A stretch of 64,000 bases of DNA, taken from the NCBI RefSeq assembly GCF_000186865.1, contig NW_008705565.1, forward strand, positions 2,288,796 through 2,352,795, given 5' to 3'. The notes under the pieces were generated by a model. That model saw only the letters and a program-made list of their open reading frames with translations, was not told where the DNA came from and made no database searches. Within the stretch, counting starts at the first letter, position 1, and each line of letters opens with the position of its first letter. The position numbers were made by a program, and so were the translations under genes. This document shows, piece by piece, positions 20,208-28,870 of this stretch. This stretch comes from Aureococcus anophagefferens (taxonomy: Eukaryota > Sar > Pelagophyceae > Pelagomonadales > Pelagomonadaceae).

Positions 20208-22382
20208 ATGTGGTCAAGCGCGCCCGGCAAGCTGCGCACGGAGCTGCTCGCGGCCTGCGCGGAGGCGCCGCCGCCGCCCTTCGCGCACGTGGCCGTCCGC
20301 TTCGACGCGCCCAAGGACTACTTCGCGACGATGGCGCGGAACGTCAAGGCCGAGCTCTGCGCGGCCGTCGCGCAGGCGCTCGCGCGGCCCGGCGGCCCGA
20401 AGCTCGTCCACGACGGCGGCCGCTGGCGCTGCGGCGAGACCGCCTACGAGACGTTCAAGAACTGCGTCGTCGCCGACGACGACGACGCGCTCCTCTGGGT
20501 GAGCCGGTGCACGCGGCTCGGCGCCGCGGCCTACGCCCTGAGCGGCTTCGACGCCGCCGGCGACGCGACGGCGCTCGACGGCAGGAGCGTCCGCGTCTTG
20601 GTCTTCGCGGCGGACTACGCGGCGCGCTTCGCGGCCGCGCGCGGCGGCTGGCGCGAGGCGGAGCCGGACCTCGTCGCCATGGTGCTGGACCCCGGCGACG
20701 CGCGCGACGGCACGTTCGGCGCGCCGCGCGGCGGCCTCGACGACCTCAACGCGTCGCAGCGCGGCGCCGCGGAGGCGCTGCGGCGGCGCCTCGAGATCAT
20801 CCACGGGCCGCCGGGCACGGGCAAGTCGACGACGATCTTAGGCATCGTCCGCGCGCGCGTGCCCGAGGGCCGGCGCGCCTGCGTGACCTGCGTCACGAAC
20901 CAGGCCGTCGACGCGGTCGCCTCGAAGCTCGACGGCGCCGGCGAAACGTTCGTCGCCTTCGGGTCCAAGGACCACGCGGGCGCGACGTCGCGGAACTACC
21001 TGCTCCAGGCCCTCGTCGACGGCGACGCGGCCGTGGCCGAGGCGCGGGCCGCGCTCGAGGCGCGCGGCGTCGCGCCGCGGGACGTCCTGGCGTCGCTCGT
21101 CGCGGCGCTCGACGCCGCCGTCGAGCGCGCGACGGCGAAGATTCTTTCCTCTACGACCATCTTCCTGTGCACGGTGGCCTCGCTGCATCGCCTCGACGCG
21201 GCGGCGGCCTATTTCGAGGGCGGCGAGCCCCTGCACACGGTGGTCCTCGACGATGCGGGCGCGACGCCCGAGACCTACGTCCCGCAGATCCTCTCCTGCG
21301 GCGCCGAGAACCTCGTCCTCCTCGGCGACCACAACCAGCTGCCGCCGCTGGTCATGTGCGGGAGCCTCGACGAGGTCGTGACGAAGCGCGCGAACCGGAG
21401 CTTGCTCGAACGGGCGCGCGAGACGGCGGACGTCGTCCATTTACTCGACGAGCAGTACCGCATGCCCGAGAACGTCGCGACGCTCGTGTCGAATCTATTC
21501 TACGGCGGCGCGATCGGGACGGCGCCCGAGAAGCGAGGCGCCGCGGCGCCGATCGTCTGGCTCGACGTGGCGGGCTCGCGGGAGCAGGGCAGCGGCACGT
21601 CCAAGTACAACGTCGCCGAGGCGGCGGCCGTCGTCGACTGGCTCGCGGCGACGGCGCGCGAGCATCCGGGCGACTCCGTGAAAGTCATCACGTTCTACAA
21701 GCGCCAGCGCGACGTCGTCGTCCGGTCGCTGCCCGACCCCGGGCTCGCCGCGAAGGTCGTGAGCGTCGACGCGTCCCAGGGCTCCGAGGCGGACCACGTC
21801 CTCGTCAACACCGTGCGGTCGAACCAGCTCGGCGACCTCGGCTTCTGCGCGGACCCGCGCCGCGTCTGCGTCGCGCTCTCGCGCGCGAAGAAGACGCTGA
21901 CGATCCTCGGCGACGCGACGACGATGGCGCGCGCGGCCTGGACCGCCGTGCTCGCCGCGGCGGCCGTAGCGCCGGCGCCGGCGCCGGATCCCGCGCTCGC
22001 GGCCGCCGTCGCGAAGGCCGCCGAGGAGCCGGCGCGCTGCGCGCCCGCGACGCGCGACACCAAAGCGACGCTGCTGCCCTGCTCCTTCTTCGCCAAGGGC
22101 CTCTGCACGCGCGGCGCCGACTGCCCCTTCCTCCACGAGGCGCCGGCGAGGGCGCCGTGCCAGTACCACTACCGGGGCGCCTGCGGCAAGGGCGCGAGCT
22201 GCCCCTTCTCCCACGACTTCCGCCCCGGCGACCGGGACGTCGGCAAACTCGTCAAGCGCGACGCGCCCCTCTGCGAGCACTACGCGCGCGGCCGCTGCAA
22301 CCAGGGCGCGTCGTGCCCCTTCAGCCACGACCGGAAGCGCCTCACGGAGGCGCTGAAGTCGCGGCCCGGCGCGCGACGATGA
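20208..22382 (+). CDS. UPF1-like SF1 RNA/DNA helicase with three C-terminal CCCH fingers
   Basis: A 724-aa single-exon protein. The helicase core has Walker A GPPGTGKST (200-208), VVLDDAGA as motif II (Asp replaces the usual Glu), LLGDHNQLPP (III), LLDEQYRMPENV (IIIa), VVSVDASQGSEADHVLVN (V) and VALSRAKKTL (VI). Three CCCH zinc fingers (each C-x7-C-x5-C-x3-H) begin at about residue 625, ending in PFLHE, PFSHD and PFSHD. The arrangement resembles UPF1/SMG2-group helicases fused to RNA-binding fingers and suggests mRNA surveillance or processing. The start is the first ATG after the repeat-rich promoter. No introner is present, unlike the other CCCH-helicase gene at 1390-6881. Confidence 0.85.
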   Translation: MWSSAPGKLRTELLAACAEAPPPPFAHVAVRFDAPKDYFATMARNVKAELCAAVAQALARPGGPKLVHDGGRWRCGETAYETFKNCVVADDDDALLWVSRCTRLGAAAYALSGFDAAGDATALDGRSVRVLVFAADYAARFAAARGGWREAEPDLVAMVLDPGDARDGTFGAPRGGLDDLNASQRGAAEALRRRLEIIHGPPGTGKSTTILGIVRARVPEGRRACVTCVTNQAVDAVASKLDGAGETFVAFGSKDHAGATSRNYLLQALVDGDAAVAEARAALEARGVAPRDVLASLVAALDAAVERATAKILSSTTIFLCTVASLHRLDAAAAYFEGGEPLHTVVLDDAGATPETYVPQILSCGAENLVLLGDHNQLPPLVMCGSLDEVVTKRANRSLLERARETADVVHLLDEQYRMPENVATLVSNLFYGGAIGTAPEKRGAAAPIVWLDVAGSREQGSGTSKYNVAEAAAVVDWLAATAREHPGDSVKVITFYKRQRDVVVRSLPDPGLAAKVVSVDASQGSEADHVLVNTVRSNQLGDLGFCADPRRVCVALSRAKKTLTILGDATTMARAAWTAVLAAAAVAPAPAPDPALAAAVAKAAEEPARCAPATRDTKATLLPCSFFAKGLCTRGADCPFLHEAPARAPCQYHYRGACGKGASCPFSHDFRPGDRDVGKLVKRDAPLCEHYARGRCNQGASCPFSHDRKRLTEALKSRPGARR

Positions 22383-22422
22383 TGCGTGGTCGCGTGGAAC
22401 CTTAGGGCCGTCTTTCGGCGCC

Positions 22423-23007
22423 CTAGAACAGGTCGAGGGAGTTGTGGACCGTGGACCGGACGAGGGACGTGTTGAGGCCCTGGTCGCGGAACTTGATGCC
22501 GTTGAAGCTGTTGGAGAACTTCTGGGACCGGGCCTGGCGGTCCGCCGTGAAGGTGGCGACCGTGGGCCGCTGGATGCCGTACTGGTTGTTCGTCGTCTGG
22601 TACATGGTGTGCTCGGCGCGCGGCTCGTGGTGGTACCGGTCGAGGATGCGCTCCGCGCGCAGGGTGCCGCTGAGCTCGGGGGCGCCGTCGTCGTCGCCCG
22701 TGGGCTTCTCGATGCCCCCCGTCTTCATCTTGGCGATGTCGCGCAGCGTGTCGCCCTGGGCCATCGCGCGCGAGAGCCGGCTGTCGGACGGGTCGATGCC
22801 GCGGCCGATGTCCTCGGACGCGCGCTTGTAGAGGAAGCCGAACTCGTAGTCGTCCTCGAGCTTCTTGGGCCGGCCCACGCGCTCCACGGTGGGCGCGTTG
22901 TAGACGATCTCTTCGCTGAAGTCCTCGCCCACGGTCTGCGACGACGGCTGGAAGAAGGGGTTGTCACTCCGGCGCACGGTGAGGGTCCCGCGGCCCCGGT
23001 TCGCCAT
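22423..23007 (-). CDS. PIERCE1/2-like (UPF0691) microtubule inner protein candidate
   Basis: A 194-aa protein from ATG 23007, basic and disordered in the first 130 residues. The C-terminal block YQTTNNQYGIQRPTV, then FSNSFNGIKFRDQGLNTSL and VRSTVHNSLDLF resembles the piercer-of-microtubule-wall family, whose members carry TTNxxYG..PTV and LNTSL motifs and bind inside ciliary doublets. The match is from memory of the motif and covers only the C-terminus, so the assignment is moderate. It is convergent with the helicase gene, 40 bp between the stops. Confidence 0.55.
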   Translation of the reverse strand: MANRGRGTLTVRRSDNPFFQPSSQTVGEDFSEEIVYNAPTVERVGRPKKLEDDYEFGFLYKRASEDIGRGIDPSDSRLSRAMAQGDTLRDIAKMKTGGIEKPTGDDDGAPELSGTLRAERILDRYHHEPRAEHTMYQTTNNQYGIQRPTVATFTADRQARSQKFSNSFNGIKFRDQGLNTSLVRSTVHNSLDLF

Positions 23008-23323
23008 GGCGCGTCGGTGCTCTTCGCCGGTGGACGGTCCTGTCTAGCGTCCGAAGTGCGGGCCTCGGCTCGGCTCCGCGGGGTGCGACGCGACCGAGGC
23101 AGCCCCGGCTCTAGCGCGCAACAAACTCGTAACAACTCGCGGCACCGTGCCGTGCTAGGATACGGACCCCCGGCGTTGCCTTGAAAGTTTCGGTGGTTGT
23201 TTGCGCGTGTCATCCGAACGGATCGTCGGCGGGCCGGGGTTGCGGGTCAAGGTCGGCGGCCGCGGGCAGCCACCCCCTCGCTCACGGCTCCACAAAAGGG
23301 CCAATAGTTTGTGCGCACCGGCA

Positions 23324-24599
23324 ATGGACCGGCCGCCGCCGCCGCCGCCGTCGCGCGAGGAGGAGGACGCGCTCAACGACGAGGAGCAGTTCCACTTCCA
23401 GCGCGTCGTCGGCAGCTTCCGGGGCTACGAGCGCGTGGCCGGCGCCGACGCCGAGCGCACGCGGCGCGCGAGCGAGCGGCTGCACCCGAAGCTCGAGCGG
23501 CTCCTGCCGCCGCGGAGCCTCGAGCGGCGCGTCGCGGGCCTGCGCGCCGCCGCCGCCGCCAACGGCTCCTTCCTCGCGGCCGCGCGTCGCGCGGCGCCCC
23601 GCGGCGGCCGCGCCGCGCGCGACCGCGACCGCGGCCCCCCGCTCGCAGGTCGTGGAGAACCAGGGCTCCTTCGGCCCGCCCGAGGCCGAGGGCGGCGACG
23701 CCGCCGCGCGCGCCGCCGCCGCCGCGGACGCGGGCGGGCCGCCGACGCGGAGCACGCCGCGCGAGGCCGACTTCAGCAAGGTGCGGAGCACGCTCCACTC
23801 CTGCGCGCGCGACTGGAGCGACGAGGGCGCCGCGGAGCGCGCGGCGTGCTACGGGCCCCTCGTGGACGAGCTGCGCGCGCGCCTCCCGGTCGACGACGGC
23901 AACCGGAACCGGCAGCGGATCCTGGTGCCGGGCGCGGGCCTCGCGCGGCTCGTGCTCGAGGTCGCCGCCGCGGGCTACGGCGCCCAGGGCAACGAGTTCA
24001 GCTACCACATGCTCCTCGTGTCCAACTTCATCCTCAACAGCCACCTCGACCCGCGGTCCGTGGCGTTGTACCCCTACGTCGACCAGCCGTCGAACGTCAA
24101 GCAGAGCGGCGACCGGCTCCGCGCCGTGCGCATCCCCGACGTGTCCCCCGACGCGCTGCTCCACGGCGCGCCGCCCTGCGACGCGCCCGTGGACTTCTCC
24201 ATGGCCGCGGGCGAGTTCCTCGAGGTCTACCGGGGGCAGGACGGCGAGTGGGCCGGCGTGCTGAGCTGCTTCTTCGTGGACACGGCGCCCGTGGCCCTCG
24301 AGTACGTCGACGCCATCTTCGACCTCCTCGAGCCCGGGGGCTACTGGATCAACCTGGGCCCCCTGCTCTACCACTGGGTGCCGTCGTCGTCCGCGGACCT
24401 CGAGGGCGCGGGCATGGACGACCGCTACGCGCAGTCCATCGAGCTGAGCTGGGAGGAGCTCAAGCACGCCATCGAGGCGCGGGGCTTCGAGCTCCTCAAC
24501 GAGGAGTGGCGCCACTGCACCTACACGGCGAACGCGCGGTCCATGATGAACACGGACTACGAGTGCATCTTCTTCACGGCCCGGAAGCCCCTCACCTAA
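23324..24599 (+). CDS. Carnosine N-methyltransferase homologue (N2227/UPF0586 family), two exons
   Basis: A SAM-dependent methyltransferase, known in animals and fungi to methylate carnosine. Exon 1 (23324-23581) holds DEEQFHFQRVVGSFRGYE, the family's N-terminal helix. Exon 2 (23649-24599) holds ILVPGAGLARLVLEVA (SAM motif I), YGAQGNEFSYHMLL, SCFFVDTAPVALEYVDAI, and YWINLGPLLYHW, all diagnostic. Exon 2 is out of frame with exon 1, so an intron is required; 23582-23648 (67 nt, GC donor, CGCAG acceptor) joins NGSFLAA to VVENQGSFGPPE in frame. Length 402 aa, normal for the family. Other GC donors a codon or two away are possible. Confidence 0.85.
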
Positions 24600-24611
24600 G
24601 GAGCGCCCCCC

Positions 24612-26091
24612 TTAGCGCCGCCGCTTCTCCTTCGGCGGCCACTCGGCCCCGGGGACGTCCCACCGCGAAAAGGGCCGCGCGTCGAGCTCCGCGTCGATGC
24701 GGCAGCGCGCGGCCGCGTCGCCGTCCAGGGCCTTCCGCGCCGCGCCGCAGGAGGCGACGCGGTTGAAGTCGGCCGGCGCGCGCTTCGCGGCCTTGCGGTT
24801 GTAGTGCTCGTACTCCGTCAGCGTCGTCCAGCCGCCGTTGCGGTCGCCGAGGTGGAACGTGTGCCGCTTGCCGCGGACCTCGCGGTAGCCGCCCTTGCCG
24901 TTCGCCGCGCACTGCATCGCCGCGGTGAGGTGCTTGCCCACGGGCGGGTAGCCCACGAAGACGCCCCGCGCGTAGAGGCGCACGGCGGGCGTCGCGTCGC
25001 GGCGCCAGAAGAAGCAGTCGTAGCCCGGGTGCTTCTGCGGGTTCTTCTTGCCGAGCGCGTAGATCGCCTCGAGGTCCGCGGCGCCGTAGGGCGACCCGTC
25101 GGGCTTCGCGTCGGGCACCTCGACGCGGTTGATGACGAAGGAGTCGGCCGTCTTCGCGAGGCCCGCGGCGACGACGTAAAAGTCCTCCTGGACGCCGATG
25201 TCCGCGTTCGTGTACCCCAGGAACACGGACCGCCGACTCCGCGCGTTTTCGCACGCGTCGCCGCCGGGCTCGAGCTCCGCCGTCGCCTCGTAGGCCAGCT
25301 CCAGCACGTCGGAGATCAGCGGCAGCGTGCGCAGCTTGACGCCCCGCGCGCCCATGTCGTAGGCGCCGTGCGCCTGCGCCGAAATCAACCACTGTCTCAG
25401 GGGGTCCTGACCAAACTTCAAACCTCTCGAGCTCGGTCACATCGAAGTCGATTCGGCTGACTTTTGGACGAATCGATTGCTCTCATCGAGTTCTCGAAGC
25501 ACGACAGAAGCGCTCGTGTCAAAACGGTCGCATACGCGCACATTGACGTCGGGTTGAAGATTTGAGTTCGGCCCAGCCGTGCGCGTGCCGCGTCAAATTC
25601 CGCGTCGCGACGAACGACGGTGGCCGCGGGATCCGCGCGTCGCCCGCGTACTCCGCCGTGAGCTGCACGACGCGGATCCCCCGCGCCTCGGCGTAGCGCT
25701 TCGCGCGCTCCAGCGACGCGAAGGTCACCTCGACGTCCGCGTGGAGGCCGTGGCCGGCCGGCATGGGATTGATGACGTGCGCGAACGTGATCCCCCCGGC
25801 CGGCGGCGGCGGCGGCGGTTTCGTTTCAACCGGCGGCGCTCGAGCCGCGGTTTCGCGCGGCGCGGGCGGCGCCGCGGCCGGCCGCTGCGGCGAGTCGCGG
25901 AGCCGCTCCGTCGCCGCCGTGTAGCGCTCGAGGCCGTCGCGCAGGTCGACGATGGCCCGGCCCTGGGCGCGCGCGAGCTCGACGAGCGCCGGCGGCGGGC
26001 CCGCCGGCGGCGGCCGCTTCTGCAGCGACCAGAGGGGCAGCGTCGCCAAGGCGCAGAGCGCCGCGAGCGTGATGGCCGACCGCGGCCGCAT
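24612..26091 (-). CDS. Type II membrane protein, putative glycosyltransferase-like lumenal domain, two exons
   Basis: The exons are 26091-25585 and 25373-24612, 422 aa. A signal anchor (SAITLAALCALATLPLW) follows the start MRPR, then a coiled/Pro-rich stem to residue ~95. The lumenal part contains FLGYTNADIGVQEDFYV and HPGYDCFFWRRD; NxDI and GxDxFxxRR pairs of this kind appear in some uncharacterised algal glycosyltransferase-like proteins, so Golgi location is likely but the activity is inference. The intron 25584-25374 is an introner with a GC donor, phase 0, and splicing restores RHAHGAYDMG. Upstream in-frame codons to 26259 were not taken as the start because they overlap the divergent antenna gene's 5' region. 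Confidence 0.55.
25374..25576 (-). mobile_element. Introner, family B, copy B4 (203 bp), variant termini, GC donor
   Basis: The interior matches B1 and B3, but both termini are changed in step: ctgcgccgaaatcaa on the left and ttgagttcggcccag on the right, instead of ctgtgtgg/ccacacag. The duplication ccgtgcgc is perfect (25366-25373, 25577-25584), reading gcgcacgg in the gene. Exact excision therefore needs a GC donor at 25584. Confidence 0.92.
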
Positions 26092-26224
26092 CGCGTCGAG
26101 CGCGGGCAGCTCCAGGGCGATGATGCCTCCGCAATGAAGGCGACTTTGGCCGGGGATGCAGGGGATCCTCGACTGGATCCTCGTCCACGAGCCCACCGAT
26201 CGATATATCGCACCAGCCTCAACA

Positions 26225-27248
26225 ATGGTCGCTTTCCGCGTCCAGCCGCAGGCGCGCACACGCGCGACGCGCGCGCGACGCTCTCACCCTTGCGCAAGCG
26301 CCCTGCGAGAGTGGGCGCAGCCGCGGGGCAAAGAGAGATCCGCGCGGCGGCCCTGATCGGCGATACGCTGCAAGCAGCTGCATCGAAGCTGCCGGCGAGC
26401 GCTCGCGCCGACCCGTCGTCCCTCCGCAGGCCCGCCTCCTCGTCGCCCTCGCCCTCTGCGGCACCGCCGCCGCCTACGTCGCGCCCCAGGCGCCGAAATC
26501 CGCGTCGTCGCTCAACTCGAAGGCGGAGCTCGAGGCGCTCGCGGAGGCGAACGGCGACTTCCTCGGCTCGACGCTCGGCTTCTGGGACCCCCTCGGCGTG
26601 ACGAACCTCGACTTCTGGGGCCTCGGCGAGGAGGGCACCATCGGCTACCTCCGCCACGCGGAGATCAAGCACGGCCGCGTCGCGATGGCGGGCTTCCTCG
26701 GCTTCTGCGCGCAGTCGACGCCGTTCGTCGCCGGCGAGCACAGCCTCCCCTACCGCTACCGCGGCGAGTCCCTCACCTACCCGACGCCGCCCTACCGCGG
26801 CTTCGTCGAGAACGTGAGCCCCCAGGAGCAGTGGGACAACATCCCCCTCATCGGCAAGCTCCAGATCCTCGTCTTCGTCGGCATGCTCGAGTCCTACGGC
26901 GAGGGCGCGGGCCAGCCCGACGGCTACGTCCACTACACCAAGGGCGGCCTCCCGGGCTACTACCCGCCCATCGTCGGCGGCGGCGGCGGCCAGATCAGCC
27001 TCAACCTCTACAAGCCCTTCGACATCTTCCCGGAGCAGGACGAGGCCCAGAAGGCGCGCGGCCGCCAGGTCGAGATCAACAACGGCCGCCTCGCCATGCT
27101 CGGCCTCATCTCCCTCCTCGCGCAGTCGCTCCCCTCCCACGACGCGACGCCCGTGCTCTCCGCGATCGCGGGCTTCCCGGAGTACTCCGGCAACGTCATG
27201 ATCCCCTTCTCCAACGACTTCTCCATCGACGTCTCCGGCCTCTTCTAG
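26225..27248 (+). CDS. Fucoxanthin-chlorophyll a/c binding protein (LHC family)
   Basis: A thylakoid light-harvesting antenna. The secure exon is 26430-27248 (272 codons). It begins with a signal-peptide-like stretch (LLVALALCGTAAAYVAP) whose AAA-YVAP end matches the heterokont ASAFAP plastid signal. Helix 1 contains GYLRHAEIKHGRVAMAGFL, the ExxxxRxxExKHGR(V/L)AM pigment-binding motif; helix 2 is IGKLQILVFVGMLESYG; helix 3 contains RQVEINNGRLAMLGLISLL. The frame upstream of 26430 has no ATG, and CCGCAG directly precedes it, so a short first exon exists; MVAFR at 26225-26239 with a GT donor at 26240 (190-nt intron) fits frame but is a guess. Divergent from the type II membrane gene. Confidence 0.85.
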
Positions 27249-27412
27249 GCGACCACGCGAGCGTCGGCGGTTCGACGCGCGGCGGACGGGCGCGGACGGG
27301 CTCCCGCGCCCACCATGCTCCGCCGCGCTCCCCGGGGCGAAGGTCCTAAGACGCGACTGGTGTACCCCGCGCACGGAGCGGCTTCGCGGGTCGGCCCTTC
27401 TTACGGCGCGGA

Positions 27413-28171
27413 CTAGGGCGGCAGCGCGCGTCGCAGAAACGCGGCGACGTCGTCGACGACCGCGAGCGTGACTTCGTGCCCGCCGCCGTGGACGACGAGC
27501 TCCGCGTCGCAGCCGCCGTTCGCGAGCAGCGTCGCGAGGCGCTCGCCGTGGCGCCTCGGGGCGACGTCGTCCGACGCGCCGACGGCGACGAGCGCGCGCG
27601 CGGCGGCGGGCGGCGCGATCCAAGCGTCGTTGAACGCCGGCGGCGCGAGCAAGACGACGCCCGCCGGCGCGAGCCGGCCCGCCGCCGCCGCCGCGACGAC
27701 GGCGCCCTGGGAGAACCCGCCGACGACGAGGGCGGCGCCGTCGGCCGCGGCCGAGGCCGCGCGCGCGAAGCGGTCGACGGCGTCGTCGACGTCTCCGGCG
27801 CCCGAGAACCAGCGCCGCGGCGCGCGCTGCCAGGGCTGCTCGGGGATCGCGGGCTTGTGCTTGAGCTTCGCGCGTCGTACTTCGCGGCCGGCCTCGGGCA
27901 ACACGAACCGCACGCCCGGCGGCAGCGCCTTGGCCAGTCGATGCGCGAGCGAGAACAGGTCGTCGCCGAGCACGTCCGCGCCGTGCGCGAGCACGCACGC
28001 GAGGCTCGCGGCGGGCGTCGCGTCGGCGCCGTCGGCGTCGAGGACCTGGCGCTCCAGGACCACGCAGCGCGCGCCGGCCAACGTCGCGACGCGCTGGCGG
28101 ACGCCGTCCTTGGCCGCCTTGGCGGCCGCGGTCGGCCGGGGGGCGATCTGTCCCGCCATTTGGACCCACAT
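27413..28171 (-). CDS. Alpha/beta serine hydrolase (phospholipase/carboxylesterase-like)
   Basis: A 252-aa protein from ATG 28171. The nucleophile elbow is GGFSQGAVVAA, as in LYPLA/acyl-protein thioesterases; the acid is probably in VGASDDVAP and the histidine in HGGGHEVTL, both at the expected distances. N-terminal half: ADVLGDDLFSLAHRLA and VRFVLPEAG. There is no signal peptide, so it is probably cytosolic. The substrate is unknown; thioesterase or carboxylesterase activity is inferred from the family. It is convergent with the antenna gene (164 bp apart). Confidence 0.75.
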   Translation of the reverse strand: MWVQMAGQIAPRPTAAAKAAKDGVRQRVATLAGARCVVLERQVLDADGADATPAASLACVLAHGADVLGDDLFSLAHRLAKALPPGVRFVLPEAGREVRRAKLKHKPAIPEQPWQRAPRRWFSGAGDVDDAVDRFARAASAAADGAALVVGGFSQGAVVAAAAAGRLAPAGVVLLAPPAFNDAWIAPPAAARALVAVGASDDVAPRRHGERLATLLANGGCDAELVVHGGGHEVTLAVVDDVAAFLRRALPP

Positions 28172-28217
28172 GATCGCCTCCTCGTCGTCGACCTTGTCCC
28201 TACGGTTTCGCGCGTTC

Positions 28218-28721
28218 TTATTTCGCGTCGTTCGCGGGAACGCCGGCGTCGCGCGAGTCGTACGTCTCGAGCGGAATGCCCTCGAAGCGCTGGAACGGCC
28301 GGTCCCGCTCGCCGATGTGCTGGACGACGAGGTGGTCGAAGAGCTGGTCGCGCGACGCGCCGGCCGTGCCCTCGTCGAGCTCGCGCAGGAGGGCGCCGCA
28401 CCGTTTCTGGTAGTGCTTCATCTCCCACGAGACGCGCGCGAGCGGCGGCGCGGCCTCCGCGGAGCGATCCGTGACGTGGAGCGACGCGCCCGACGCCAGC
28501 GCGATCGGTTCCAGCGCCGCCTCGACGGCCTCCAGGACCTTGAGGGAGCACCAGCCCGCGACGGGCGCGGCGAGGCGGCAGCGCATCCCGCCATTCGTCT
28601 CGACGGTCTCCGCCACCGTCACAGCCGTCCCGCAGGCGAGCGCGTCCACCTTCTCCGACGCCAGCGCGCAGGCGGCGCGCACGATCGCGCCCTTCTTTGC
28701 CTTCACGACGAAGGCCGCCAT
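28218..28721 (-). CDS. SH3-like domain protein, unknown
   Basis: A 167-aa protein from ATG 28721 (MAAFVVKAKKGAIVRA). Residues ~1-60 have the spacing of a bacterial-type SH3 fold: a strand-rich segment ending MRCRLAAPVAGWCSLKVLE. The C-terminal part is helical (WEMKHYQKRCGALLRELDE) with no domain I recognise. No membrane segment or targeting signal. It is in tandem with the hydrolase on the same strand, 46 bp apart. The call is from the GWCSLK motif only. Confidence 0.5.
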   Translation of the reverse strand: MAAFVVKAKKGAIVRAACALASEKVDALACGTAVTVAETVETNGGMRCRLAAPVAGWCSLKVLEAVEAALEPIALASGASLHVTDRSAEAAPPLARVSWEMKHYQKRCGALLRELDEGTAGASRDQLFDHLVVQHIGERDRPFQRFEGIPLETYDSRDAGVPANDAK

Positions 28722-28734
28722 CACTGGAGGCAGA

Positions 28735-28806
28735 GCCGATTCAGAGGGCTACCCAAGCCATCAGCTCCGTGTATAGGCAGCCGATTCAGAGGGCTACCCA
28801 AGCCAT
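28735..28806. repeat. 27-bp direct repeat, 45-bp period
   Basis: An identical 27-bp block starting gccgattcagagggctac occurs at 28735-28761 and 28780-28806. It lies directly upstream of the SH3-like gene and downstream of the glycosyltransferase-sulfotransferase gene. The function is unknown. Confidence 0.9.
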
Positions 28807-28870
28807 TCCGCATGCTCTCATTCACGGTGGCAGTGCAACAAAGCATCTTTACTTCAACAAAAACACCAAG

